From assembly GCA_025055765.1 (NCBI GenBank), contig JANWWS010000004.1:185478-249477 (forward strand): a DNA stretch of 64,000 nt, in the 5' to 3' direction. The translations under genes were made by a program, and so were the position numbers. The notes beneath the pieces are model-generated. The model was not told the DNA's origin. It worked only from the letters and a program-made list of their open reading frames with translations, and did not search any database. Below are positions 17,388 to 25,761 of the stretch, piece after piece (the first letter of the stretch is position 1; each line of letters opens with the position of its first letter). This stretch comes from Leptospiraceae bacterium. GTDB taxonomy: Bacteria > Spirochaetota > Leptospiria > Turneriellales > Turneriellaceae.

Positions 17388-18280
17388 GCAAGCTACAGCA
17401 CGACTTTTTAAAGCGCTATATCTCCCTACAATGCCGTGTGAGGGCTGTATTGGTACTGGCCACGCAAGCTATTGAAACAGCGCGACAAAGACATGGCTTA
17501 AACCCAATTGCTACTCTCATCTTAGGAGAACTCATGCTTGCCGCCCTCATCAAAGCCTCCGCCCATAAAGCCGACGAGCGAATACAATTGCGAATAGAAA
17601 CCGAGGGTCCATTAAAAGCTGCCATTGCAGAAGCCACAGCAACAGGGGAAGTTAGAGGATATGTGGCAAACCCTCAGCTATCTGTAACCTCTACAGAAAA
17701 AAAAGATATGCTTAGAGAAGCCTTGCGTGGTGGCTTCTTGCAAGTAAAAACATTGAGACCGGGATATGGTCAAAGCAGCTTTAGTTCCGTCGAGATGAAG
17801 CACCTAAATGTGGCACAGGACTTCACTTACTATTTTGTGCAGTCAGAACAAATACCAACAGCAATCCAGCTTTCGGTAGGTTTTTTAGATGATTTTACCG
17901 TGAATTCCGCCATGGGTATTATGTTCCAAGCACTTCCTGGTGCTAAAGAAGAAGACCTCGTGCTTTTGGAATCAGGCCTCATTGATCACCCCTCCTTTGC
18001 TCGTTCCCTGCAAGAAGGGCTATCTCCCGAGGAGCTTTTTCGTCAGATTACAAGCACTCTACCCTTTGAGGAGATATCCCAGACGCCGGTATGCTTTCTG
18101 TGTCACTGTAGCCATCGTCGCTTTTACGAGCTCTTGTCCTTGTTGCCTTTAAAGGAACTCACCGAACTCGCCCAGGAGGGGCAGACACTTGTTTGCCACT
18201 ACTGCGCAGCGAAATACTACTATAGCCGTTCTGAGATTGAGAAAATCATCGAGGAACGCTCCGGTTACACAAAAAACTAA
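17384..18280 (+). CDS. hslO: Redox-regulated chaperone Hsp33
   Basis: Hsp33 is a cytoplasmic holdase activated by oxidation of its zinc-binding cysteines. The redox switch is present: CHC (C240, C242) and CHYC (C271, C274), with an extra Cys at 237. The N-terminal domain has the typical RGYVANP and GFLQV blocks. Length (298) is normal. The ATG overlaps the ppx stop (ATGA), so the two are coupled; both relate to stress. A perfect hairpin overlaps the stop codon. Confidence 0.94.
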   Translation: MSKLQHDFLKRYISLQCRVRAVLVLATQAIETARQRHGLNPIATLILGELMLAALIKASAHKADERIQLRIETEGPLKAAIAEATATGEVRGYVANPQLSVTSTEKKDMLREALRGGFLQVKTLRPGYGQSSFSSVEMKHLNVAQDFTYYFVQSEQIPTAIQLSVGFLDDFTVNSAMGIMFQALPGAKEEDLVLLESGLIDHPSFARSLQEGLSPEELFRQITSTLPFEEISQTPVCFLCHCSHRRFYELLSLLPLKELTELAQEGQTLVCHYCAAKYYYSRSEIEKIIEERSGYTKN

Positions 18281-18288
18281 CCGGAGCG
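18257..18288. terminator. Hairpin overlapping the hslO stop codon
   Basis: CGCTCCGGTTA and TAACCGGAGCG form a perfect 11-bp stem with a 10-base loop. The stop codon TAA is in the right arm. No U-tract follows on either strand, so it may stabilise the 3' end or act as a Rho-assisted terminator shared with the convergent small gene. Confidence 0.5.
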
Positions 18289-18309
18289 GCGTTGGAAGGC
18301 CCAAAAAGC

Positions 18310-18516
18310 CTATTTTGCCTGGCTTGTGCCTTCTTTTTTTGCTTCTTTTGCTTCTTTCTTAGGTTTATCGGCTTTTTCTTTTTTGGCCTTTTTCTCTTTC
18401 TCTGCTGCTGGTTTCTCGGTAGCGGTAGCAGCACCTGTTGGACTAGTAGCTGGTTGATTGGCAAAGGCCAGCGTAACCCCTAAAAGAAACACCAAGCTTA
18501 CGAAAATGTTTTTCAT
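18310..18516 (-). CDS. Small secreted Lys/Ala/Glu-rich protein
   Basis: A signal peptide (about residues 1-20, MKNIFVSLVFLLGVTLAFA) leads into a mature part of some 48 residues made mostly of Lys, Ala, Glu and Thr, with repeated KKEK/KKAK/KEAK units. It should be an exported, extended, highly basic/acidic peptide; similar Lys-Ala repeats occur in spirochaete and other envelope proteins but I cannot assign a family. The start is ATG 18516, with AAGGAG upstream; a GTG two codons earlier overlaps that site. Its 3' end shares the hslO hairpin. Confidence 0.7.
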   Translation of the reverse strand: MKNIFVSLVFLLGVTLAFANQPATSPTGAATATEKPAAEKEKKAKKEKADKPKKEAKEAKKEGTSQAK

Positions 18517-18615
18517 ATGCACTCCTTTTTAAGGTTTTTTGCGTAAATGAAAAAGATTGATTCCTGGTCAAACCTTTTTCTTTATTGACATTTTTCCAGA
18601 CTGAGGTGATCTAAC

Positions 18616-19140
18616 ATGCGTAGTGCCCTTTTGCTTAGCCTTTCTATAACGGTTGCTTTATATCCCACAAAAGAGACCGTCACAGAACCTCCCAAAGAGG
18701 AGCTATGGATACCCGTGATAATGGATATCGCTCTGCCTGGGTATGGGGCTTTTTCGCAAAAAGAGTACCTTTGGGGTGGGTTATATCTTGCCGCAAAATT
18801 AAGTGGTTTCTACTTTCTTTACATAAGTTATCATACATACCGTTACCGTGATTCCCTTGCCCGAGCTGCTGAGCTAAGACAAAGTGAGGAATATGACCGC
18901 CTCTTTTTTTTGGATCCCGCCGGCAATTTTAAGACAGCCCAAGATTTGCGAAATGAAGCCCAGAGTTCCTATACCTTGTTTTTGTACGCTATTTTGTGGG
19001 AAGTTCTGATCTACAGCATAAGCGCCTATCACACTTATCGACTGTACTATTTAGCTGAGTTAAACCAGTCCTTTCGACATAACATTAAAAACGAAAATGG
19101 CAATATTCACTATGACTTGGGTTGGCAGATACGTTTTTAA
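18616..19140 (+). CDS. Small membrane protein with PGxG motif (DUF5683-like)
   Basis: The 174-residue protein has a signal-like N-terminus, then DIALPGYGAFSQKEYLWGGLYL, the PGxGxF...GxxYLWG pattern seen in DUF5683 and related envelope proteins, and about three hydrophobic segments. Function is unknown. GAGGTG lies eight bases before the ATG and supports the start. Its stop codon overlaps the stop codon of the convergent gene (TTTAA). The DUF5683 label is by motif resemblance only. Confidence 0.65.
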   Translation: MRSALLLSLSITVALYPTKETVTEPPKEELWIPVIMDIALPGYGAFSQKEYLWGGLYLAAKLSGFYFLYISYHTYRYRDSLARAAELRQSEEYDRLFFLDPAGNFKTAQDLRNEAQSSYTLFLYAILWEVLIYSISAYHTYRLYYLAELNQSFRHNIKNENGNIHYDLGWQIRF

Positions 19141-19544
19141 TCTTCTGGGATGTGATCTCGTGCTAATGCCGCTGCAGCCAAAGGCAATTCATACTCTAAT
19201 AAAGCCCTAGCTGTCTGGATAACCCGGCCCCGCCTTTCTAAGCGAACGAGGTACCCCTGGCTTAACTTTTCATAGAAAATCGCATACTCACTTTCTTGCA
19301 GCTCTGTTACTTCCTCAACTGGGATCTTTCTTTCTCGGTTAATGGAGGAGTAACATGCCTTGCGTAGTGGCACCGATATTGATCCACCAATGTAAACTTT
19401 TTTGCGAGGAGCTTTGGGTTCCTCAAAGCCACCCGCCTTGGTAGCTCCTTGAGCGAATATGATTTCCATAAGTAGAAATATGCTAAACCAGCTCCAGTAT
19501 TTTAATACTGGAAAAAGGATCATCTTTCTCATAACTTTTTTCAT
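19137..19544 (-). CDS. Putative exported protein overlapping the receiver/ATPase gene
   Basis: A 135-residue product has a long N-terminal hydrophobic segment (about residues 9-32) and probable cleavage after FAQG. The mature part contains Lys/Arg-rich stretches and no recognised domain. The start ATG 19544 has GGAGG upstream (spacing about 12), which places its first 62 bases inside the 3' end of the upstream receiver/ATPase gene. It may be coupled to that gene. It is unclear whether it is a lipoprotein or periplasmic protein; the only lipobox candidate is poor. Confidence 0.55.
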   Translation of the reverse strand: MKKVMRKMILFPVLKYWSWFSIFLLMEIIFAQGATKAGGFEEPKAPRKKVYIGGSISVPLRKACYSSINRERKIPVEEVTELQESEYAIFYEKLSQGYLVRLERRGRVIQTARALLEYELPLAAAALARDHIPED

Positions 19545-20454
19545 AAATGATAATAACCTCCGTTGACTGCCCAGGCTTTATGACAAAATAGTATTCCCCT
19601 GTTAGGCGGCGAATTAAATCTATACCCCTCCCACGATCTAAAATTTGGTGTGTTACATCCTCACCCGTTACAAGGGAACGTTCAAGAAGTTTATGTTGTT
19701 CTAAGGAAGTTTTCAACGTGTCAAATATCTTTTCTGGAGTAAGCGTACCACAAAAATCTCTTACCGACACAGCAAACTGATTTTCATTACAGCCATAGCG
19801 CACCACCACCTTATAAGGCTCCGGAAGCTCAATAGCAAGCCTTTTTTCTTTGTACTGGCTATACCCATGGGAGTGATAAAGAGCATTTGTCAATATTTCC
19901 TGCCAAACTAAATCCATTTCGTTTTTCATCTGAAATTCGTAACCCCAGCTACTAGCATCCTGAAAAATTTGTTTAATTGTGGCTCGAATTTGAAAGGAAT
20001 TCTTGATTTCTACACGAGACAGCTTTATTATGTCTTCCAAATAGTTTTCAATACCAAACCACTTTTTCTCGTCGGGATGTAACACCATCTCCATAACCCG
20101 AAGGAGTTCTCGGCTTTTAAAAGGCTTATGTAAGGTTAGATAAAGTTTGTGCTGCATAAGTAGATCGAGGTCACCATCTACATCCTCAGACGTAGTTAAA
20201 ATTACGGGGATACCCTGATCTTTTCTTAGTAACCTAGCAAGTTTTAGATTTTTTTTCAGTTCGTCGATATCCACCACCGCCAAAATATACGGTTTTTCTC
20301 TTGCCATGCGCTCTCCTTCCCCAGCATTTGGGACAAGGTCGTAGCTATAGCCGCCTTTACGTAAAATCGAACCAATGATTTCTTGGTAGATAGGATCTCT
20401 TTCAACTAGCAAGACTTCCTGTGCCACATACTCCCCTACTAATAAGCCTCTCAT
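19483..20454 (-). CDS. Receiver domain fused to RsbW-type ATPase domain
   Basis: The N-terminal CheY-like receiver has the phospho-acceptor region AVVDIDELK (D62, numbered from the chosen start) and the conserved Lys in LHKPF. The C-terminal part (about 165-320) is a GHKL ATPase with N-box EILTNALYH and a GRGIDLIRR G-box, the arrangement of RsbW/SpoIIAB anti-sigma kinases rather than of histidine kinases, as there is no HisKA His. It is probably a phosphorylation-controlled partner-switching protein. The ATG 20454 is preferred over the TTG at 20460. A STAS antagonist occurs at 51.8 kb, but no link is shown. Confidence 0.82.
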   Translation of the reverse strand: MRGLLVGEYVAQEVLLVERDPIYQEIIGSILRKGGYSYDLVPNAGEGERMAREKPYILAVVDIDELKKNLKLARLLRKDQGIPVILTTSEDVDGDLDLLMQHKLYLTLHKPFKSRELLRVMEMVLHPDEKKWFGIENYLEDIIKLSRVEIKNSFQIRATIKQIFQDASSWGYEFQMKNEMDLVWQEILTNALYHSHGYSQYKEKRLAIELPEPYKVVVRYGCNENQFAVSVRDFCGTLTPEKIFDTLKTSLEQHKLLERSLVTGEDVTHQILDRGRGIDLIRRLTGEYYFVIKPGQSTEVIIIYEKSYEKDDPFSSIKILELV

Positions 20455-20509
20455 GGTCAACTCTCTTCACTATCGATTGACCCAGTGAAAGCTTTTCCAA
20501 GCCTGACCT

Positions 20510-20527
20510 ATTAACCAACTGGTTAAT
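20510..20527. promoter_or_regulatory. TetR-type palindromic operator upstream of tolC
   Basis: ATTAACCA-AC-TGGTTAAT is a near-perfect palindrome (8-bp arms). It ends 15 bases before the tolC ATG, just before the ribosome site. The same half-sites with 4-base spacing occur upstream of the RND pump at 33479-33500. TetR-family repressors bind this kind of site. Confidence 0.65.
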
Positions 20528-20542
20528 TTCTGGGGAGGAGTT

Positions 20543-22087
20543 ATGGGATCATACAAATGGCGCTTTCCAAGGCTTTTGCTTCTCTTATTTACTTTCCCCA
20601 CAGGTTTTCTCTCTTCACAAACTCAGGAACCTGCGATCATTATCGAAGGCGTGCGCTTTCGCCTAGAAGATGCTATTGACTATGTCATGAGACACAACCT
20701 AACTCTCCAATCTGCCAAATACGATGTCATCATGAGTGACACACCTTTACGCCGTTTCGAAAAGAAATTCGCCCCCCAACTATCAACAGAGGGAAAATAC
20801 ACCCGCGTCACTAATCCCGTGAACCTACAGACCGCCTTTGGCAATGAATCCCAACAAGCGGAACTCTCACTTAGTCTTACGAAAATTTTTAGCACAGGGA
20901 CTATGCTTACAGCAGGAGTCCGGGATACTTTTTTTGAAGTCTTAAATGCCCCGGGTTTTGGAACGACCTTTTTTACGATTAGGCCGGATCCACCTTTCCA
21001 TCGCCCCGCCTTATTTTTTAGCATACAGCAGGAGCTCTTGAAAAATGCGTTTGGCTACACAGACCGCAAGCAACGGGAGCTTTTGCGCAATGCCACACTA
21101 TCCCAAAGAGCAGCCACCATTAATCTCCTCTCTCAGGTGGTTGTGCAGGTACTCATTGACTATTGGCAGGTGACTATCCGCAGCTCGGCTCTCGAAAATG
21201 CCATTCTAGAAGAAAATTCCACCCGCAATGTGCGCAACATCATAGCCAATAACACCCGCTTGGGACTTGCCGAAAGCTTTGAGCTCAATCAGTACAATGC
21301 GCTTTTGGAAAACGCAATATCTAAGCGAAAACTAGCTGAGCAACAGCTTATTGATGCTCAGCGCAAAATGCTGCGCTCCATCAATATGCCCCCCGATACG
21401 AAAATTGAGGGCGTTACTGAATTAGTAGAAACCTTGCCAGCAAACCTCGATCCAGAAGAAGCCTTAAAAGCTGCTTTTCAAAAGAGAGTGGACTATCAAA
21501 ATGCTAAGAACGAGCTTGAAAGGGCTAAACTCCAACTTGAAATTGAGGAAAATAATGCCCTACCTTCTCTCACCGCTAGCTTTTCTCTTACAACCCAAGG
21601 CCAAAACCAGGAGTTTTTCCCCGCTTTCCGTACCACCTTCACCCTAGATTACCCAGTATGGTCGGTGGGACTCAAGATGACCTATCCCCTGTGGGATGAA
21701 GAGATAAAAACAAATTTGCGCAATGCTCGGTTCGCCATTACCCAGGCGAGGATGCGCTTAGAAAACCTCACCAAGGAAATAACCGATGAGATTTATAGCC
21801 GATTAGAAACCGTAAAACTTCTCCACCAGGTCCTCAGTAATTCTCAAAAAGCTGCTAGGGAGGCTCAGCTATACTACGAACGGCTTCTCGCCCGTGCCCG
21901 GCAGGGGAAATTTAACTCCGTTATTGTTAAACAGGCCCTCGACAACTTAATTTTGTTAAAGCAGAAAGAGCTTGAAGCGAGAGTGAATTACAATATTGCC
22001 CTTTTGCAATTAGACCTGGCAAAAAACGAAATTTTTGAGCGATACAATGTTAATGTCGAAAAATATCTAAAGGATGTAACGGATTAG
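20543..22087 (+). CDS. TolC-family outer membrane efflux protein
   Basis: A signal peptide (about 1-28) is followed by two outer-membrane-efflux repeats rich in Asn, Gln and Leu (residues about 45-260 and 300-505), giving the alpha-barrel and beta-barrel of a TolC trimer that exports drugs, lipids or proteins across the outer membrane. Length (514) is normal. The start has GGAGGAG. Immediately upstream is a palindromic operator shared with the RND pump. No periplasmic adaptor gene lies nearby, so the adaptor must be elsewhere or absent. Confidence 0.92.
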   Translation: MGSYKWRFPRLLLLLFTFPTGFLSSQTQEPAIIIEGVRFRLEDAIDYVMRHNLTLQSAKYDVIMSDTPLRRFEKKFAPQLSTEGKYTRVTNPVNLQTAFGNESQQAELSLSLTKIFSTGTMLTAGVRDTFFEVLNAPGFGTTFFTIRPDPPFHRPALFFSIQQELLKNAFGYTDRKQRELLRNATLSQRAATINLLSQVVVQVLIDYWQVTIRSSALENAILEENSTRNVRNIIANNTRLGLAESFELNQYNALLENAISKRKLAEQQLIDAQRKMLRSINMPPDTKIEGVTELVETLPANLDPEEALKAAFQKRVDYQNAKNELERAKLQLEIEENNALPSLTASFSLTTQGQNQEFFPAFRTTFTLDYPVWSVGLKMTYPLWDEEIKTNLRNARFAITQARMRLENLTKEITDEIYSRLETVKLLHQVLSNSQKAAREAQLYYERLLARARQGKFNSVIVKQALDNLILLKQKELEARVNYNIALLQLDLAKNEIFERYNVNVEKYLKDVTD

Positions 22088-22088
22088 C

Positions 22089-22739
22089 TCAAAAATTAAG
22101 ATAGATTTGGCTTTCATGGGCACCTAAACCAAGAAGCTTATCCTTCACTGCCTGCAACATAGGAGCAGAACCAGATAGTAGATAGAGGTAGTCTTTGGAA
22201 AAAAACTCCCACAGGTGGTCTTGCACATAGCCCTGTCTTAAACCTTTTTCCTGGGAAAAAACAGGTTCTACCATACTAGAGGGAATGCCTAACTTTTCAA
22301 GGAGGGAAAGTTCGCTGTGCCGCCGAATTCCCCACAGACATTGGCAATCAATTTTTAATCTCCCCTTGGCTATATCATGCAAGATACCGGTTACGGCCGT
22401 GATACCTACCCCATGGGTGACTATAAAGATTTTTTTAGCGTCCAAAGCAGGGAATCCTCCCTGAGGAACACTTAGCTTTAGGCCATGGTTTAAACGAAAG
22501 TCTTCTTTTTCCGCAACCACAAAACTTAAAAAGGAACCTTCATGGGGGGAGGAAGCAAGAGCCAGGGTTTTCTTGCGAAACGGAGACCCATCCTCTTCCA
22601 AGATGACATACTGTCCATAGCCAAAGGAAAATGACGCTGGGCGAGTGGTCTTCAACAAAAACCAATGTAGGTTTTTCTCTGGAATTTTAAGAAAGGCATA
22701 AAATTCCGTGATCCTGGCCTCGAGGCCTTTACCAACCAT
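22089..22739 (-). CDS. FNR-type FAD/NAD(P)-binding oxidoreductase
   Basis: The 216-residue protein has a short flavodoxin-reductase-like FAD domain with KKTLALASSPHE (the RxYSxxS-like flavin motif, with Lys and Leu in place of Arg and Tyr) and an NAD(P) domain starting at GVGITAVTGIL. It shuttles electrons between a pyridine nucleotide and a one-electron carrier. No iron-sulphur motif is visible. It is slightly shorter than the usual 240-250 residues. Its partner is unknown and no ferredoxin lies nearby. It converges on tolC with 1 base between. Confidence 0.8.
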   Translation of the reverse strand: MVGKGLEARITEFYAFLKIPEKNLHWFLLKTTRPASFSFGYGQYVILEEDGSPFRKKTLALASSPHEGSFLSFVVAEKEDFRLNHGLKLSVPQGGFPALDAKKIFIVTHGVGITAVTGILHDIAKGRLKIDCQCLWGIRRHSELSLLEKLGIPSSMVEPVFSQEKGLRQGYVQDHLWEFFSKDYLYLLSGSAPMLQAVKDKLLGLGAHESQIYLNF

Positions 22740-22871
22740 ATGGTTAGCTCGAAAAGAACTACCACAGAGCCAACTTCTTTTTTCCCTGCAGCCACATGTC
22801 GAAAAAAGCTTTACAAAAATAAATAATTTTTCACAAGGGTGCGCATCATACTGTCAAAATGAGGTGAAATA

Positions 22872-24167
22872 ATGAAGGGTGAAAATGATCTCTTACACAA
22901 GACCTTAGCTGATTTCCTCAAGGAACGCCGCCCTGCCCCTGATTTATTTGCCCATTGCGATGCTTTTTCGCAAGCCCTCGATTTCCAATATGCTATTGGC
23001 CACCACATGTATCGGCGGGTCTTACATTCAGCCAACAGCAATCGGGTGTGGGTGGAAGATCAAAAGACGGGAAAAGTACGTGAGATGATCATGATGGGTT
23101 CCAATTCTTATCTCGGTCTCAACAATCACCCGAGGGTAAAGAAGGCTGCCATGGAGGCCATCGAAAAATACGGAACGGGTGCTGGCTCCCCCCCCCATTT
23201 TTCGGGTTATTACGATCTGCACAGGGAGCTAGAAAGCAATTTGGCTAAGCTTAAGGGGGCAGAAGAGGCCATGATCTTCTCATCGGGCTATGCCACAAAT
23301 GTCGGGATTCTATCATGTTTTTTGGGTCCTAAGGACACGGTCATCTTAGATAAACTCGCCCACGCATCCATTATTGATGGGGCTAGGCTTGCCGGCTGCC
23401 GCATCGTCACATTCCGGCATAACGATATGAATTCCTTAGAGCGTGTGCTAAAAGAAACCAAAAACCAGGATGGAGACCGTCTTGTCGTGGTAGAGGGGGT
23501 GTATTCCATGGATGGCGATATTGCCCCTCTCAAAGACATCCACTTCTTGGTACGCAAATATGGGGCCAAGCTCATGATCGATGAAGCCCATGCAACTGGG
23601 GTAATTGGCGACACGGGCAAAGGCTCACCGGAACACTTTCATTTAGAAGGTGAGATTGACCTCGTCATGGGTACCTTCTCTAAGGCTTTGGGGGGAGTCG
23701 GTGGTTTTGTGGCTGCCAAGAAAAAGGTTATCCGCTACTTACGCTATTACTCACGCGCTTATTTTTTTGCTGCTTCCCAGACTCCCATGCAAGTAGCCGC
23801 TCATAACGAGGCAGTAAAAATCATCTTTGAAGAAAGGCATTGGCATGCCAAACTTTGGGAAAATATTCGTTTCTTCCATAGTGAGCTGCGCAAGCGGGGG
23901 TTTGATATAGAAAATACGCAAACCGCTATTACACCTATTGTTATTGGGGATACCCTCATCACAAAGGAAGTGACTAAATTCATGGATGAACAGGGTGTTT
24001 TCGTGAACCCCGTACCCTACCCGGCTGTTCCCCGCAAAAAAGACAGGCTCCGGCTCTCTGTATCAGCTCTTCATACAAAGGAAGACCTACAAAAAGTGTT
24101 AGACCTATTAGAAGAAGCAAGAAATCGCTTTCCCTTTGGAAAAAAGACAGAAGCGACAGCAATTTGA
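22872..24167 (+). CDS. Alpha-oxoamine synthase, serine-palmitoyltransferase-like
   Basis: This PLP enzyme (431 residues) condenses an amino acid with an acyl-CoA or acyl-ACP, releasing CO2. Motifs: SNSYLGLNNHP (78-88), catalytic His in KLAHAS (H164), IDEAHATG (D238 contacts the pyridine nitrogen) and the Schiff-base lysine in GTFSKALGGVGG (K271). The family also includes KBL, BioF and HemA. The neighbouring sphingosine-phosphate-lyase-like gene favours a serine-palmitoyltransferase-type role, but sequence alone does not exclude another substrate. GAGGTG precedes the ATG. It leads a tandem of three genes. Confidence 0.82.
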   Translation: MKGENDLLHKTLADFLKERRPAPDLFAHCDAFSQALDFQYAIGHHMYRRVLHSANSNRVWVEDQKTGKVREMIMMGSNSYLGLNNHPRVKKAAMEAIEKYGTGAGSPPHFSGYYDLHRELESNLAKLKGAEEAMIFSSGYATNVGILSCFLGPKDTVILDKLAHASIIDGARLAGCRIVTFRHNDMNSLERVLKETKNQDGDRLVVVEGVYSMDGDIAPLKDIHFLVRKYGAKLMIDEAHATGVIGDTGKGSPEHFHLEGEIDLVMGTFSKALGGVGGFVAAKKKVIRYLRYYSRAYFFAASQTPMQVAAHNEAVKIIFEERHWHAKLWENIRFFHSELRKRGFDIENTQTAITPIVIGDTLITKEVTKFMDEQGVFVNPVPYPAVPRKKDRLRLSVSALHTKEDLQKVLDLLEEARNRFPFGKKTEATAI

Positions 24168-24200
24168 CCCTGCCATTCTCCCCAAAGACATTAAAGGGAG

Positions 24201-25760
24201 ATGGCAGCACATATCCTTGCCATAGATCTGGGTACCTCAGGTCCCAAAGTTGCCGTCGTAGATAAAAGAGGAAATGTAAAAGCCCTTGAAATACGTCGCG
24301 TTCCTCTCATTTTCCCCCCATCAGGTGGGGTGGAACAGGATGCTCAAGAGTGGTGGCGCTCCACCTCGCAGGCCATTCAAGCCCTGTGGCAAAGCTTTTC
24401 TCAAAAAAAAGAAATTTGTGGCATCATAGTAACTAGCCAATGGTCCACTCTTGTGCCCGTCGATGAAGAGGCAAATCCCCTCAACCATGCCATTTCGTGG
24501 ATGGACACAAGGGGAGCCCCTTATGTGGCTAAACTTTTCCGTGGTTTCCTGCAATACCAAGGTTATGATATCCTAAAGTTAGGCCAGTGGCTGTGGATTA
24601 CAGGCGGAGTCCCTGGCAACTCTGGGAAAGATACATTGGCCCATATTTTGTTTTTAAAAAACGAGCTACCCCATATTTATGAAAAAAGCTATAAATTACT
24701 GGAGGCGAAGGATTTCCTCAACGCAAAACTTACAGGCCGCTTTGCCGCCACACCGGATTCCCTAACCCTCTACTGGCTCACGGACAACCGAGATCCGTTT
24801 TCTGTGCGCTATCACCCAGAACTTTTGCGCCTAACGCAAATAGCTGAAGAAAAGTTACCTGAAATAGTGCCAGTGGCCAGTGTATTGGGTGAACTTACCC
24901 CAAAAGCTGCCGAGGAACTTGGGCTTAGCCCGGGAATACCCGTGCTTACTGGCTGCCCGGACATGCAGGCCTCGGCCATTGGTTCGGGGGGAATTGAACC
25001 TCTTGACCCACACCTCTATGTGGGTAGCTCCCAGTGGATTTCTTGCCACATGAGGGAACGCAAAATTTCACCGGAAAGTAACATGGCCACCATCCCCTCC
25101 GCTCTTCCTGGCTACTATCTCATAGGAAATGAACAGGAGTGCGCTGGTTTTTGTGTGGATTATTTTCTAGAAAATCTAGTCTACCATCCCCTACTAGAAA
25201 GACCCAAAGCCGCAAACCCCTATTCCGTATTTGAAGCATTAACCCATAAGGCCCCACCTGGGGCAAAAAGGCTCATCTTTACACCATGGCTTTACGGGGA
25301 GAGAACTCCGGTAGAAAACAAGAGCATCCGAGGCGGTTTTCACAATCTTTCGGCAGAACATAGCCTGGCAGATATGGCACGCAGTGTACTTGAGGGTGTG
25401 TCCTTTAATGCCCGCTGGCTTCTCGAGAATGTGGAAAACTTTGCTATGCAAAAATGGCATACCCTGAGGATGATTGGGGGTGGGGCACAAAACGAACTCT
25501 GGTGTCAGATCATGGCGGATGTCCTAGGGCGCCAGGTGTGGGTACCTGAAAACCCACGCCATGCCCCACTCCTAGGAGCGGCTCTCTTGGGCTTCTATAG
25601 CCTAGGCTTACTAGAGCTTGATGCTCTAAAAACCGTGGTCTCTCAGGGGAAAACCTACTACCCTCAAGAGGCCAACCGCAAGATTTACGATTTACTTTAT
25701 CAAGAATTTCGCGAAATTTACACAACCCACAGTCGTATTTGCGCCAAACTAAATCTTTAG
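24201..25760 (+). CDS. FGGY-family carbohydrate kinase (xylulokinase-like)
   Basis: Sugar kinase of the ASKHA fold: phosphate loop LAIDLGTSGPKVAV (7-20), catalytic aspartate in TGCPDMQAS (D254), and a C-terminal adenosine loop GGGAQNELWCQIMADV. Family members phosphorylate xylulose, gluconate, glycerol or related polyols. Length (519) is normal. It is 33 bases after the oxoamine synthase and 1 base before the lyase-like gene, hence cotranscribed. In a sphingoid-base context it could supply phosphate to a lyase substrate, but FGGY enzymes are not known sphingosine kinases, so ordinary sugar metabolism remains possible. Confidence 0.85.
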   Translation: MAAHILAIDLGTSGPKVAVVDKRGNVKALEIRRVPLIFPPSGGVEQDAQEWWRSTSQAIQALWQSFSQKKEICGIIVTSQWSTLVPVDEEANPLNHAISWMDTRGAPYVAKLFRGFLQYQGYDILKLGQWLWITGGVPGNSGKDTLAHILFLKNELPHIYEKSYKLLEAKDFLNAKLTGRFAATPDSLTLYWLTDNRDPFSVRYHPELLRLTQIAEEKLPEIVPVASVLGELTPKAAEELGLSPGIPVLTGCPDMQASAIGSGGIEPLDPHLYVGSSQWISCHMRERKISPESNMATIPSALPGYYLIGNEQECAGFCVDYFLENLVYHPLLERPKAANPYSVFEALTHKAPPGAKRLIFTPWLYGERTPVENKSIRGGFHNLSAEHSLADMARSVLEGVSFNARWLLENVENFAMQKWHTLRMIGGGAQNELWCQIMADVLGRQVWVPENPRHAPLLGAALLGFYSLGLLELDALKTVVSQGKTYYPQEANRKIYDLLYQEFREIYTTHSRICAKLNL

Positions 25761-25761
25761 T

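Noticed and set aside
18584..18612. TTGACA upstream of the 18616 gene
   Set aside because: The hexamer 17 bases away is GATCTA and overlaps the ribosome site; not credible as a promoter.
24201..25760. Naming the FGGY kinase xylB
   Set aside because: The family covers many sugars and the neighbours are not pentose genes, so no symbol was given.
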